From Streptomyces sp. TS71-3 (GTDB lineage Bacteria > Actinomycetota > Actinomycetes > Streptomycetales > Streptomycetaceae), in assembly GCF_018327685.1 (NCBI RefSeq), contig NZ_BNEL01000003.1, positions 3,658,001-3,722,000 on the forward strand: 64,000 nt of DNA. Direction: 5' to 3'. Below the pieces are notes generated by a model. It was not told the DNA's origin and made no database searches. It saw only the letters and a program-made list of their open reading frames with translations. The position numbers were made by a program, and so were the translations under genes. This document shows positions 35,416-43,631 of the stretch, piece by piece. Numbering within the stretch: position 1 is the stretch's first letter; every line of letters starts with the position of its first letter.

Positions 35416-36408
35416 TCAGATGACCGCGGCCTCCGTCGACTCGGGCGCGAACAGCTCCTCCGGGGTCCGCAGCCGGTCGGACAGCCCCTGCTCGTGGTGG
35501 TAGCGCAGGAACGTCTCAAGAGTCTTGCGGTTGGCGTCGAGTCCGTAGCTCCAGTAGTCGCCGCCGAGGAGGTCGCGGGCCTCCTCGACCCCCTGGATCA
35601 GCCAGGGCAGCATGAAGCGCAGCGCCGAGCTGTCGTAGATGGTGCCGTACGCCTCGTTCTTGGCCGCCAGCAGCGCCTTGTAGAGGGACTGGGCGACCCA
35701 CGGGTGGCGCTCGTAGACGTCCCGCCGGATCACCACCACGTGCATGATGGGGAAGATCCCGGTGGCCGCGTAGTACTCCTTCTCGCTGGCCACCACGTCC
35801 GGGAAGAGGCGGCGCACCCGCGGGTCGCGGGCGGCGAACGGGCTCGGCACGCGGGGCGTGCACAGCGCGTCTATCTCCCCGTCGGCCAGCATCTGGGAGA
35901 GCGTCCTGTCCTCGGGGGCGCGGCTGATCCGGACCGACTCGGGCAGCTTCAGGGCGGCCTTCTCCACCCGGCCCGTGCTCTCCTGGCCGCCGGTGACGTA
36001 GCTGACGGAGTCGAACGGCACCCCGTACTCGTCGCCGAGGATGCCCCGCAGCCACACGCAGGCGGTGAGCTGGAACTCCGGCGTGCCGACCACCTTGCCG
36101 CGCAGGTCCTCCGGCTTCTCGATGCCGGCAGCGGAGTTGAGGTACATCGACCCGTGCCGGAACATCCGCGAGGTGAACACGGGCAGCGCCACGAACGGCG
36201 ACGGATCCTGCTGCAATGACACCACGTAGGAGGACAGCGACAGCTCCGCCACCTCGAACTCCTGGTGGCGCATCATCCGGAAGAAGGTCTCCTCCACCGG
36301 CAGCCGCAGGTACGTCAGGTCGATGCCGTCGGGACGCACCGTGCCCTCCTGGAGGGCACGCGTGCGGTCGTAGTCGCCGCAGGCGAAGGTGAGGTGCAGT
36401 GGGGCCAC
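35416..36408 (-). CDS. 4,5-dihydroxyphthalate decarboxylase-like protein (NMT1/periplasmic-binding fold)
   Basis: 330 aa with no signal peptide or lipobox, so it is probably a cytosolic enzyme rather than an ABC binding protein. It opens with LTFACGDYDRTRALQEGTVR, PDGIDLTYLRLPVEETFFRM and EFEVAELSLSSYVVSL, which match 4,5-dihydroxyphthalate decarboxylase (Pht5-like) proteins; further landmarks are RMFRHGSMYLNSAAGI and FPIMHVVVIRRDVYERHPWV. The family removes a carboxylate from dihydroxylated aromatic acids. It is the last gene of a leftward operon with LigJ- and LigK-like genes (6-bp gap). A paralogue is encoded divergently at 39544. Confidence 0.75.
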   Translation of the reverse strand: MAPLHLTFACGDYDRTRALQEGTVRPDGIDLTYLRLPVEETFFRMMRHQEFEVAELSLSSYVVSLQQDPSPFVALPVFTSRMFRHGSMYLNSAAGIEKPEDLRGKVVGTPEFQLTACVWLRGILGDEYGVPFDSVSYVTGGQESTGRVEKAALKLPESVRISRAPEDRTLSQMLADGEIDALCTPRVPSPFAARDPRVRRLFPDVVASEKEYYAATGIFPIMHVVVIRRDVYERHPWVAQSLYKALLAAKNEAYGTIYDSSALRFMLPWLIQGVEEARDLLGGDYWSYGLDANRKTLETFLRYHHEQGLSDRLRTPEELFAPESTEAAVI

Positions 36409-36414
36409 GGTGTG

Positions 36415-37437
36415 CTACCTGCCTTCCGAAGTCAGTCGTGCGTCCAGGCGCGGGTAGACCCGCCGGGCGTTGGTCTCGAACACCTTGCTGCGCTGCTCCT
36501 CACCGAGCGGCAGCCGGTCGATGTAGTACTTGGTGTCGTCCCACGCGCGCGAGGTGTCCGGGTTGGTGCCCCGCACCGCGCCCAGCATCTCCGAGGCGAA
36601 CAGGATGTTGTCGGCCGGTACGACCTCGTGCAGCAGGTCGATGCCGGGCTGATGGTAGACGCAGGTGTCGAAGAAGACGTTGTCCATCAGGTGCTCGGCC
36701 GGGTCAGGACGGCCGAGCCGGGTGGCGAGCCCCCGGTACCGGCCCCAGTGGTAGGGCACCGCTCCGCCGCCGTGCGGCAGCACGAACCGCAGCCCGGGGA
36801 ACCTGTCGAACAGGTCCGTCTCGACGAACTGCATGAACGCGGAGGTGTCCGCGTTCAGGTAGTGGGCGCCGAGCGCGTGGAAGTTCGGGTTGCAGGACGC
36901 CGAGACGTGCACCATCGCCGGCACGTCCAGCTCCACCATCGTCTCGTAGAGGGGGAACCAGTACGGGTCGGTGAGCGGCGGGGACGTCCAGTGGCCGCCG
37001 GAGGGGTCGGGGTTGAGGTTGCAGCCCACGAAGCCGAGCTGCTCGACGCACCGGCGCAGTTCGGCGACGCAGTCGTCTAGCTCCCCGCCGGGCGTCTGCG
37101 GCAGCTGGCAGACCGGCGCGAAGTTCCGCGGGAACAGCTCGGTCACCCGGTGCACCAGGTCGTTGCAGACCGCCGCCCAGGCGCGGGCGGTGGCCGGGTC
37201 GGGCACGTGGTGGGCCATCCCCGACGCCTTGGGGGAGAACAGCATCAGGTCGCCGCCGCGCTCGCGCAGCAGCCGCAACTGGTTGTTCTCGACGCTCTCG
37301 CGGATCTCGTCGTCGCTGATGGGAGCCTGTTCGGGCATCGGACGCGAGGCGCCCGCGAGCCGGGCGAGCTGCGCCTCGCGGAACGCCTGGTGCTGCGCCG
37401 GCGCGGTGGTGTAGTGGCCGTGGCAGTCGATGATCAT
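36415..37437 (-). CDS. Amidohydrolase, 4-oxalomesaconate hydratase-like (LigJ type)
   Basis: 340 aa from MIIDCHGHYTTAP, the typical LigJ opening with the HxH metal pair. Further metal/active-site segments are HVSASCNPNF, VLPHGGGAVPYHWGRY and the C-terminal DNILFASEML. LigJ hydrates 4-oxalomesaconate to 4-carboxy-4-hydroxy-2-oxoadipate in the protocatechuate 4,5-cleavage and gallate routes. The next gene upstream encodes the aldolase acting on that product, which strongly supports the call over ACMSD-type decarboxylases of the same superfamily. The start codon has only a weak AAGGAC site. Confidence 0.82.
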   Translation of the reverse strand: MIIDCHGHYTTAPAQHQAFREAQLARLAGASRPMPEQAPISDDEIRESVENNQLRLLRERGGDLMLFSPKASGMAHHVPDPATARAWAAVCNDLVHRVTELFPRNFAPVCQLPQTPGGELDDCVAELRRCVEQLGFVGCNLNPDPSGGHWTSPPLTDPYWFPLYETMVELDVPAMVHVSASCNPNFHALGAHYLNADTSAFMQFVETDLFDRFPGLRFVLPHGGGAVPYHWGRYRGLATRLGRPDPAEHLMDNVFFDTCVYHQPGIDLLHEVVPADNILFASEMLGAVRGTNPDTSRAWDDTKYYIDRLPLGEEQRSKVFETNARRVYPRLDARLTSEGR

Positions 37438-37534
37438 GAATGCAGGGTCCTTGCTGGGCGTGGCGGGCGGTGCGGGCATGCACGGAGCCGGGCAGTGTCC
37501 CGGGTGCGGGCCGGCGGCGAGTGCCGCGGCCGGC

Positions 37535-38224
37535 TCACCCGCCGTCCGGGGCGTCGACGTAGGTGAGCCCCTTGTCCGCCAGCCGTTCCCGCATCGCGTT
37601 GACGTCCAGGCCGAGTTCGCCGCTCGCATAGCGCTCGCGCAGGCCAGCCTCCCTCGCCTCCCTGGCCCGGGACGCCTCCAGGACCTCGGCCGCCGCCGGG
37701 CGGGGCACGGTCACCACGCCGTCGTCGTCCGCGACGACCACGTCGCCGGGCATGATCAGCTGTCCGCCGCAGACCAGCGGGGTATTGACGTCGCCGAGCG
37801 TCTCCTTGACCGTGCCGAACGCCGAGACGTGCCGGGCCCAGACGGGAAAGCCCATCGCCTTCAGCTCGGCGATGTCCCGGCAGCCCGCGTCGATCACCAC
37901 GCCGCGCACCCCTCGGGACGCGACCGAGGTGGCCAGCAGGTCGCCGAAGTAGCCCGCCTCGGAGGGCGAGGTGGGGGCAATCACGAGGACGTCGCCCGCA
38001 CGGCACTGTTCGACCGCCACGTGGATCATCCAGTTGTCGCCTGGCGGCACGCTCACCGTGACGGCGGTGCCCGCGACGCGCGCTCCGGAGTAGACGGGCC
38101 GCAGCGCGGGGTCGAGCAGTCCCGTGCGGCCCTGCGCCTCGTGGACGGTGGCGACGCCGAACGCGCCGAGCGCGTCCACCGTGGCCAGATCGGTACGAGG
38201 GGGGTTGCGGACGACGATGCTCAT
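37535..38224 (-). CDS. RraA-fold aldolase, 4-carboxy-4-hydroxy-2-oxoadipate aldolase-like (LigK/GalC type)
   Basis: 229 aa. The RraA-like core shows [20 protein letters not shown] and [20 protein letters not shown], where Arg and Asp of CRD are the catalytic pair of class II pyruvate aldolases of this fold; [17 protein letters not shown] lies upstream. The enzyme cleaves 4-carboxy-4-hydroxy-2-oxoadipate to pyruvate and oxaloacetate. It lies directly before the LigJ-like gene and its start overlaps the stop of the dehydrogenase gene (ATGA). Confidence 0.85.
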   Translation of the reverse strand: MSIVVRNPPRTDLATVDALGAFGVATVHEAQGRTGLLDPALRPVYSGARVAGTAVTVSVPPGDNWMIHVAVEQCRAGDVLVIAPTSPSEAGYFGDLLATSVASRGVRGVVIDAGCRDIAELKAMGFPVWARHVSAFGTVKETLGDVNTPLVCGGQLIMPGDVVVADDDGVVTVPRPAAAEVLEASRAREAREAGLRERYASGELGLDVNAMRERLADKGLTYVDAPDGG

Positions 38225-39339
38225 GCCGCCTCCCCCCAGGGCAGCAGGGACACGTGCACGGCGTCCTCGCCGCTCTCGCCGCCGACGGTGCGGATGGCAC
38301 GGTCGACGTCCTTCAGGCTGAAGGTGTGCGTGCCGAGCTTCTCCAGCGGGAAGCGGCCCGAGGCGAGCTGCTCCAGGGCGAGTTCGCAGGAGCGGTAGCT
38401 GTGCCCGCGTGCGCTCTTGAGGCTGATGCATTTCTCGGTGAGCTTCTTCAGCGGGAAGTCGGGGAAGGCGGCCACCTCGCCCTGCACCACCATCGTGCCC
38501 TCGCGGCGCTTGAGCGCGTCCACGCCGAGCAGCACCGGTGCCGTGCCCGCGCCCGCGGTGCAGTCCAGTACGACGTCGACGCCCCGGCCGCCGGTGATGT
38601 CGAGGACCCGGGTCAGGGCGTCCTCCTGCCTCACGTCGATGACGTGGTCGGCGCCCAGCTCCTTGGCGAGCGCGAGGCGGGCGGTGTCACGGGTGGTGCC
38701 GGTGACGATGATGCAGGACGCGCCCGCCTGCTTGCAGGCCACCACCTGCGAGAGGCCCTGCTGCCCCGGGCCCTGGATCAGCACCGTGGAGGCGTAGCCG
38801 ACGCCCGCGGTGACCAGCGCCCACTCGATGCCGTTCGACAGCGGGGTGACGAGGCCGGCCAGCTCGGCCGAGACGCCGTCGGGCACCCGGTGGGTCACCG
38901 AGTTCCACGGCAGGTACAGGTACTGCGCGAAGCCGCCCCACAGGTGGTACGGGTTGTCCGCGGAGGTGTATCCGTAGCGCCGGGCGTCCGGGTTGGTGCG
39001 CCAGTCGGTGGCCTCGCAGTGGCGGTACTCGCCCTGGTGGCACCACTCGCAGCGGTAGCAGCCCACGTAGTGCTCGACGAAGATCCTGTCGCCCTCCGCG
39101 AGCCCCTTGCGCTCGGTGAAGGTACGGCCGGCCTTCGCGATGACGCCGACGTTCTCGTGGCCCATGATCACTGGGGCCTCGAACGGCGGCTTGCCGTACA
39201 TCTTCACATCGGTGCCGCAGATTCCGGCCACCTCGACCTTGAGCAGGGCCCCGTCGTCGGGTATGTCCGGCATCGGGAACTCGCGCAGCTCCGTCGTACC
39301 CGGCGCCGTCCGCACCGCCGCCAGCACCTGCTCCGCCAT
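38221..39339 (-). CDS. Medium-chain Zn-dependent dehydrogenase
   Basis: 372 aa, first gene of the leftward decarboxylase/LigJ/LigK unit, with GAGGAGAGG before the ATG at 39339. Catalytic zinc ligands: Cys in [13 protein letters not shown], His/Glu in [14 protein letters not shown]; structural zinc cysteines in [19 protein letters not shown]. The Rossmann motif is [20 protein letters not shown]. The reaction could be oxidation of a dihydrodiol, semialdehyde or hydroxy acid within the pathway. A second, related enzyme is encoded at 56659. Confidence 0.85.
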   Translation of the reverse strand: MAEQVLAAVRTAPGTTELREFPMPDIPDDGALLKVEVAGICGTDVKMYGKPPFEAPVIMGHENVGVIAKAGRTFTERKGLAEGDRIFVEHYVGCYRCEWCHQGEYRHCEATDWRTNPDARRYGYTSADNPYHLWGGFAQYLYLPWNSVTHRVPDGVSAELAGLVTPLSNGIEWALVTAGVGYASTVLIQGPGQQGLSQVVACKQAGASCIIVTGTTRDTARLALAKELGADHVIDVRQEDALTRVLDITGGRGVDVVLDCTAGAGTAPVLLGVDALKRREGTMVVQGEVAAFPDFPLKKLTEKCISLKSARGHSYRSCELALEQLASGRFPLEKLGTHTFSLKDVDRAIRTVGGESGEDAVHVSLLPWGEAA

Positions 39340-39384
39340 GAACCTCTCCTCACCTCGGCGCTGTCTGCGAGGCAGCACCCTACC

Positions 39385-39407
39385 CTATGGCCTTATGGAC
39401 TGACCAT
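39385..39407. promoter_or_regulatory. Putative GntR(FCD) operator, site 1, between the dehydrogenase and the NMT1-fold gene
   Basis: Read on the minus strand it is GTCCATAAGGCCATAG, matching the shared motif GNCCATTAGNCCATNN. It lies 46 bp upstream of the leftward dehydrogenase and 137 bp before the rightward gene, so it could control both. Confidence 0.5.
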
Positions 39408-39543
39408 GCTACCTTTCCGCCCACGAGCTGCTTCGATCCCGTTCGATCACCTACGATCCGCTTCCATCCGGGCCGGCCGGCCGCCCCGAAAACCACGCGC
39501 CCACCGGCACCGCCGCACCGACACAAGGGAGACGGCTTCCGCC

Positions 39544-40512
39544 ATGGCCGAACCGCACGACACCTCCGTACCGCGGCTCACCACCGTGACCCGCACGCAG
39601 GGCGACAACGCCGCACTGAAGGACGGAACGGTCACGCCGCACGGCTTCCGCTTCGCCTTCGAGGAGGTGCCCGTGCTGGTGCAGGCCTTCCGGCGGATGG
39701 TGCGCGGCCTCGAGTTCGACATCAGCGAGATGGCGCTCACCACCTACCTGGTCGCCAAGGAGCACGGGGCCCCCTTCACCGCCGTGCCTGCCTTCCTCGT
39801 CCGCGGCTTCCACCACGGGGCGATCCGCTTCGACCCGTCCTCCGGCATCCGGAGCCCCAAGGACCTCGAAGGCCGCAGGGTCGGCGTGAGCCGCGGCTAC
39901 ACCGTCACCACCGGCGTGTGGGCGCGCATGGTGCTCCAGGAGGAGCACGGCGTCGACCTCAGCCGGATCACCTGGGTGCTCTCCGGCGACGAGCACGTGA
40001 GCACCTACCGCCCGCCCGCCAACGTGGAGTCCATCGAGCCCGGCCGCACCCTGGAGGAGCTGATGGCCTCCGGGGACCTGGCGGCGGTGATCGGCGCGGG
40101 CTACGACACCCCCGACCTCGCCCCGCTGATCCCCGGCCCCGAGGAAGCCGGCTTCGCAGCCCTCCGCGAGCGCCGCCTGTACCCCATCAACCATCTGGTG
40201 GTGGTCAAGGACGAGCTGCTGAAGGAGCACCCGGGCCTCGGCGCGGACGTCTTCGACGCCTTCGCGCGTGCCAAGCTGCAGTACGTCGAGCGGCTGCGCG
40301 CCGGCGACATCGCCGACCCCGGCCCGGCCGACCGCATGTACCGGCGCGTCCTGGAACTGACCGGCGGCGCGGATCCGCTGCCGTACGGGATCGAGCCCAA
40401 CCGCCAGACCCTCCAGACGCTGCTGGACAGCGCCGTGGACCAGAAGATCCTCACCCGCGCCCCGGCGCTGGAGGAACTGTTCGCCGAGGACACCCACGAC
40501 CTGACGGCGTGA
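39544..40512 (+). CDS. Second NMT1-fold protein, 4,5-dihydroxyphthalate decarboxylase-like
   Basis: 322 aa, no signal peptide, preceded by AAGGGAG. It shares layout with the protein at 35416: NAALKDGTVTPHGFRFAFEE, LEFDISEMALTTYLVAKEHG, FHHGAIRFDPSSGIRSPKDL, LYPINHLVVVKDELLKEHPG and a C-terminal PYGIEPNRQTLQTLLDSAVD. The two paralogues differ clearly in their first 30 residues, so they may act on different substrates or form a heteromer. It starts a rightward unit with the RpiB-like gene 48 bp downstream. Confidence 0.7.
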   Translation: MAEPHDTSVPRLTTVTRTQGDNAALKDGTVTPHGFRFAFEEVPVLVQAFRRMVRGLEFDISEMALTTYLVAKEHGAPFTAVPAFLVRGFHHGAIRFDPSSGIRSPKDLEGRRVGVSRGYTVTTGVWARMVLQEEHGVDLSRITWVLSGDEHVSTYRPPANVESIEPGRTLEELMASGDLAAVIGAGYDTPDLAPLIPGPEEAGFAALRERRLYPINHLVVVKDELLKEHPGLGADVFDAFARAKLQYVERLRAGDIADPGPADRMYRRVLELTGGADPLPYGIEPNRQTLQTLLDSAVDQKILTRAPALEELFAEDTHDLTA

Positions 40513-40560
40513 GTGGGGAACGGAAGAGACGGACGGGGCGAGAAGGACGGAGGAGGCGGC

Positions 40561-41016
40561 ATGCGCATCGCACTCGCCGGTGACCACAACGGCATCGAGC
40601 TCAAGGCCCGGCTGACGCTCTGGCTGACGGAGCACGGCCACCGGGTCGAGGACCTCGGCGCCCACGAGGGCTCGGGGACCGTGGACTATCCGCCGCTGTG
40701 CGCCGCGGTCTGCCGGCAGGTGACCGGGGGCACGGCGGACCGGGGAATCGTGCTCGGCGGCAGCGGTCTCGGCGAGACCGTCGCCTGCAACAAGATCCGC
40801 GGCATCCGCGCCGGCCTCTGCCACGACGTGTGGAGCGCCGGCATCTCCCGCGGCAACAACGACTCCAACGTCCTCGTCCTGGCCGCCAAGGTGCTGTCGC
40901 CCGAGACCGCGGAGGAGATCGTGGCGGCCTGGCTGGAGACCGCTTTCAAGGGCGGTGTCCACCAGCGGCGCCTGGAGCAGATAGCCGAACTGGAGCGGGG
41001 CGCCGGGCTCGCCTGA
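40561..41016 (+). CDS. RpiB/LacA/LacB family sugar-phosphate isomerase-like protein
   Basis: 151 aa, the usual RpiB length, behind GGAGGAGG. Landmarks: MRIALAGDHNGIELKARLTL, DYPPLCAAVC, GIVLGGSGLGETVACNKIRG and AGISRGNNDSNVLVLAAKVL. The active-site loop has GGSGxGE, as in actinobacterial (Mycobacterium) RpiB where Glu replaces the catalytic Cys of the E. coli enzyme. Ribose 5-phosphate isomerisation is the family reaction, but the setting in a catabolic cluster with an NMT1-fold protein suggests another aldose/ketose or oxo-acid substrate. Confidence 0.8.
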   Translation: MRIALAGDHNGIELKARLTLWLTEHGHRVEDLGAHEGSGTVDYPPLCAAVCRQVTGGTADRGIVLGGSGLGETVACNKIRGIRAGLCHDVWSAGISRGNNDSNVLVLAAKVLSPETAEEIVAAWLETAFKGGVHQRRLEQIAELERGAGLA

Positions 41017-41026
41017 ACCATCGCGC

Positions 41027-41048
41027 ACCCGGCCCGCCCCGGCCGGGT
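41027..41048 (+). terminator. Hairpin terminator after the RpiB-like gene
   Basis: An 8-bp stem ACCCGGCC/GGCCGGGT with a 6-nt loop starts 10 bp past the stop, followed by a short pyrimidine run (CCTTCTCCC). Confidence 0.6.
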
Positions 41049-41100
41049 CCTTCTCCCGCGGCGGGGGCGGGCCGGACGGGCCTCCAGGCGGGCCGAACAC

Positions 41101-41153
41101 GCACGGGCCGAACGCACCCAGGCCAGCACGCACGGGCCGAACGCACCCAGGCC
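41101..41153 (+). repeat. 24-bp direct repeat, two copies
   Basis: Positions 41101-41124 are repeated exactly at 41130-41153, with a third partial copy of the core GGCCGAACGCAC just after. The array lies between the convergent RpiB-like and hydrolase genes. It may be a decayed coding or variable-number sequence. Confidence 0.85.
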
Positions 41154-41223
41154 GAACGCACGCGGGACCCGTGGCCGCACCCCGAAGGGCGGGCCCGGGT
41201 CCCGCGTGGCGACGCCGATTTGC

Positions 41224-42084
41224 CTACTCCGCGGCCGGCACCCCGCCCAGGAACGCGGCGATCCGTGCCGGCGCCGTCTCGGCGGTCTGCTCCGCCACCG
41301 GCACGTCCCAGTACTCGGCGTGCCCGAGGCACTCCTGGAGGAAGCGGGCGGCGGACGTCGCGTGCGAGTCGTCCTGGCCCGGCACGATCAGCGCGGGCAC
41401 GTCAAGACCGATCAGGTCCTCCGGCTCGGGCCCGGGGACGGTGTCGCGGTCGAAGAGCAGCCGCACCATGCCGGACACCATCGTGTAGTAACGATCGGAG
41501 GCGGTGCGTGCGTAGCGGTCCGCGAACTCGGGGTCCCGCCGGATCACGTTGACCCAGGGGCCAAGACGCGGATCGGCGGTGAAGCCGGCGTCGCTGCCGC
41601 GGGCCAGCGCCACCACCTGCTCCAGCCCCTCCGCGTCCGCGTAGACGAGGTGGCGGGTGAAGCGGGCGTGCTGCTTCATCCGGTACCGGGCGCCGCCCGC
41701 GGGGGAGTAGAGCACCATGCTCAGCACCCGCTCGGGGTGGGCCACCGCGAGGGCGGCCGCGGTGGAGCAGCCGACGCAGCCGCCCATCAGATGGGCCCGT
41801 TCGATGCCGAGGTGGTCGAGCAGGCCCACGCCCTGGCGGACGTAGTCGGCCCACGAGACCCGTTCGAGCCGCCCGCCCGAGCCGCCCGACTCGCGCCGGT
41901 CGAAGGTGACGCAGGTGTAGTCCCGGGTGAGCCGGTCGAGCAGGCCCAGCCTCCGGTAGACACCGACGGTACGCCAGCCCTCCAGGGTGGCGTCGAAGCC
42001 GCCGGGCGAGAACATCAGCAGCGGCGGCCCCTCACCCGCCACCTCGTAACGGGTCACCAACCCGTCGATGACGGCGGTGGGCAT
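41224..42084 (-). CDS. Alpha/beta hydrolase with cysteine at the nucleophile elbow
   Basis: 286 aa. The fold is clear (LLMFSPGGFDATLEGWRTVG oxyanion region, CVTFDRRESGGSGG, LIVPGQDDSHATSAARF). The nucleophile elbow reads AHLMGGCVGCSTAAALAVAH, so GxSxG is replaced by GxCxG with Cys103. Dienelactone hydrolases also use Cys, which would suit an aromatic catabolic cluster, although overall sequence is closer to ester/C-C hydrolases of the MhpC type. It is the last gene of the leftward ferredoxin-Rieske-PanB unit, 86 bp after panB-like. An alternative is that Cys abolishes hydrolysis and the protein is a lyase or binding protein. Confidence 0.78.
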   Translation of the reverse strand: MPTAVIDGLVTRYEVAGEGPPLLMFSPGGFDATLEGWRTVGVYRRLGLLDRLTRDYTCVTFDRRESGGSGGRLERVSWADYVRQGVGLLDHLGIERAHLMGGCVGCSTAAALAVAHPERVLSMVLYSPAGGARYRMKQHARFTRHLVYADAEGLEQVVALARGSDAGFTADPRLGPWVNVIRRDPEFADRYARTASDRYYTMVSGMVRLLFDRDTVPGPEPEDLIGLDVPALIVPGQDDSHATSAARFLQECLGHAEYWDVPVAEQTAETAPARIAAFLGGVPAAE

Positions 42085-42170
42085 TGGCTGCTCCTCTCCT
42101 CGGTGCTACTGGAACGCGGGTGACGGTGGAACACGTCCGGGCGCCGGGTGACGGCTGACGGCGGCACTGC

Positions 42171-43010
42171 TCAGTCCGCGGCGGCCGGCGGCACCGGCAC
42201 GCCGCCGGCGACCTGCCGCCCGGCGCGGACGTCCTCGGTGTACGAGCTGATCGCGTCGAGGGTGATCCGCGCGACGTTGGCGTAGGTGTCCGGCGGATCG
42301 TCGATCGCGGTCGCCGCGTACCCGATGGCCGCGTGGGCCATCCGCATCCGCCCGTCGAGCCAGGGTCCGCCGCCGAAGCCGCCGACGACCGGTATCGAGA
42401 CAGCCCCGGCCACGGCCGCGCCCACCACGGGACCCGAGTTGGTGAAGTTCAGCAGCACCGCGCCCGCGTCCTCAAGCCGCTTGGCCTCGGCGATCAGCGC
42501 GTCGCGCATCTCCACCGGCACCTGGTCGGCGGCCGACGGGACCGCGTTGTACTCCACGCCGTACCGCAGCGCGGTCTGCGGGGTGATCCCGAACTGCGCG
42601 AAGACCGGAATGCCGGCCCGGGTGATCGCCTCGACGGCCTCCGGGAAGTCGGGGGCCGCGTCGACCTTGACCATGTCGACGCCGGCCTCCTTGACGAACC
42701 TGATGGCCGCGCGCACCGCGCTGTCCGTGCCCTCCTGGAGCGGCCCGAACGGGAAGTCCGCGCTGAGCAGTGCCCGGCGCACCCCGCGCCGCACCGCCCT
42801 GGTGACCGTGACCATCTCGTCCATCGTCACCTCGAAGGGGTTCGAGTGCCCCCAGAGGTTCACGCCGACGGTGTCGCCGACCGAGACGATGTCCACGCCG
42901 GCCCGGTCCACGATGCGGGCGATCTGGTAGTCCCAGGCCACCACGCCGACGATCTTCTCGCCGTCGTCCTTCATCCGTTGCAGGCCGCGCACGCTGACCT
43001 TGTCGGGCAT
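42171..43010 (-). CDS. PanB-like (ketopantoate hydroxymethyltransferase fold) protein
   Basis: 279 aa TIM barrel of the PanB/PEP-mutase type. Compared with PanB: GDSLGM is GDTVGVNLWG; the Asp of the second strand is kept in SADFPFGPLQ; the Lys is kept in VDMVKVDAAPDF; the catalytic Glu (E181 in E. coli PanB) aligns with Asn in AVLLNFTNSGPVVG. That change argues against normal 5,10-methylene-THF-dependent hydroxymethylation. Position after the Rieske gene suggests an aldolase or lyase step in the pathway. Other superfamily activities such as methylisocitrate lyase-like cleavage are possible. Confidence 0.8.
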   Translation of the reverse strand: MPDKVSVRGLQRMKDDGEKIVGVVAWDYQIARIVDRAGVDIVSVGDTVGVNLWGHSNPFEVTMDEMVTVTRAVRRGVRRALLSADFPFGPLQEGTDSAVRAAIRFVKEAGVDMVKVDAAPDFPEAVEAITRAGIPVFAQFGITPQTALRYGVEYNAVPSAADQVPVEMRDALIAEAKRLEDAGAVLLNFTNSGPVVGAAVAGAVSIPVVGGFGGGPWLDGRMRMAHAAIGYAATAIDDPPDTYANVARITLDAISSYTEDVRAGRQVAGGVPVPPAAAD

Positions 43011-43056
43011 TGCCTCTCGCCTCTCCTCGAACCGCTCGATCCCGTTCCACACACCG

Positions 43057-43102
43057 CCTCCGGCCGTGCCCCACCGCGGGTGCGGTGGGGCACGGCCGGA
43101 GG
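43057..43102 (-). terminator. Perfect 21-bp hairpin between orf173 and the panB-like gene
   Basis: Positions 43057-43077 and 43082-43102 are exact reverse complements with the 4-nt loop GGGT. The hairpin begins 7 bp after the stop of the 173-aa gene and ends 47 bp before the PanB-like start. It could terminate or attenuate transcription within the operon. Confidence 0.8.
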
Positions 43103-43108
43103 GACCGG

Positions 43109-43630
43109 CTAGACCCTGAGCGCGGTGAGCAACTCGGTCACATCGCTCTCGTCGGCGGACAGCAGCAGCACCCGGGCGTACGGGCGCAGCGCGGCCACCG
43201 CGTCGTCCGCCTCGAAGTCCTCCCCGAGCACGATGCCCGCGGTGGTGATGCCGTCCGCGCCGCACAGCCGGCCGATGGCCGCCGCCCACTGCCGGCCGGC
43301 GTCCTCGGTCGCCAGCACGACCACCACGTCGGTACCGGTCAGCACCTCGCCGAGCAGCACCGGCCGGCCGTCCAGCCGGTGCAGCACGATCCGTGCGTCG
43401 CCCGTACCGGCGTCAGAGGCGGCCTGGCAGGTGTAGAACGTCGCCTTCGCCCAGGACCGGTGCGCGACCCGCTGGGCGATCGCCGTGGCCCGCTCGTCCA
43501 GGCCGATCACCCGCGCGTTGCGGGCCGGCCGGATCGGCACGTCGATCCGGAACCGCGACTCGCCGGGAGCGGTCGCGCGGGCGCACTCGCTGGGGTAGGC
43601 GGACGGCGCGCGCATGTCGGTGCCCGCCAT
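43109..43630 (-). CDS. Unknown 173-aa protein of the Rieske operon
   Basis: Not recognised. It begins 1 bp after the Rieske gene stop, so it is translated from the same mRNA. It reads as an alternating alpha/beta protein: RNARVIGLDERATAIAQRVA, TDVVVVLATEDAGRQWAAAI, TAGIVLGEDFEADDAVAALR and ARVLLLSADESDVTELLTAL, which resembles a nucleotide- or cofactor-binding Rossmann-like fold without the Gly-rich loop. The first 30 residues are likely disordered. A role with the oxygenase or the PanB-like protein is inferred only from position. Confidence 0.7.
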   Translation of the reverse strand: MAGTDMRAPSAYPSECARATAPGESRFRIDVPIRPARNARVIGLDERATAIAQRVAHRSWAKATFYTCQAASDAGTGDARIVLHRLDGRPVLLGEVLTGTDVVVVLATEDAGRQWAAAIGRLCGADGITTAGIVLGEDFEADDAVAALRPYARVLLLSADESDVTELLTALRV

Positions 43631-43631
43631 G

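Noticed and set aside
35416..36408. ABC-transporter nitrate/thiamine-precursor binding protein
   Set aside because: The fold is shared, but there is no signal peptide or lipobox, the N-terminal motifs match decarboxylases, and no permease genes are adjacent.
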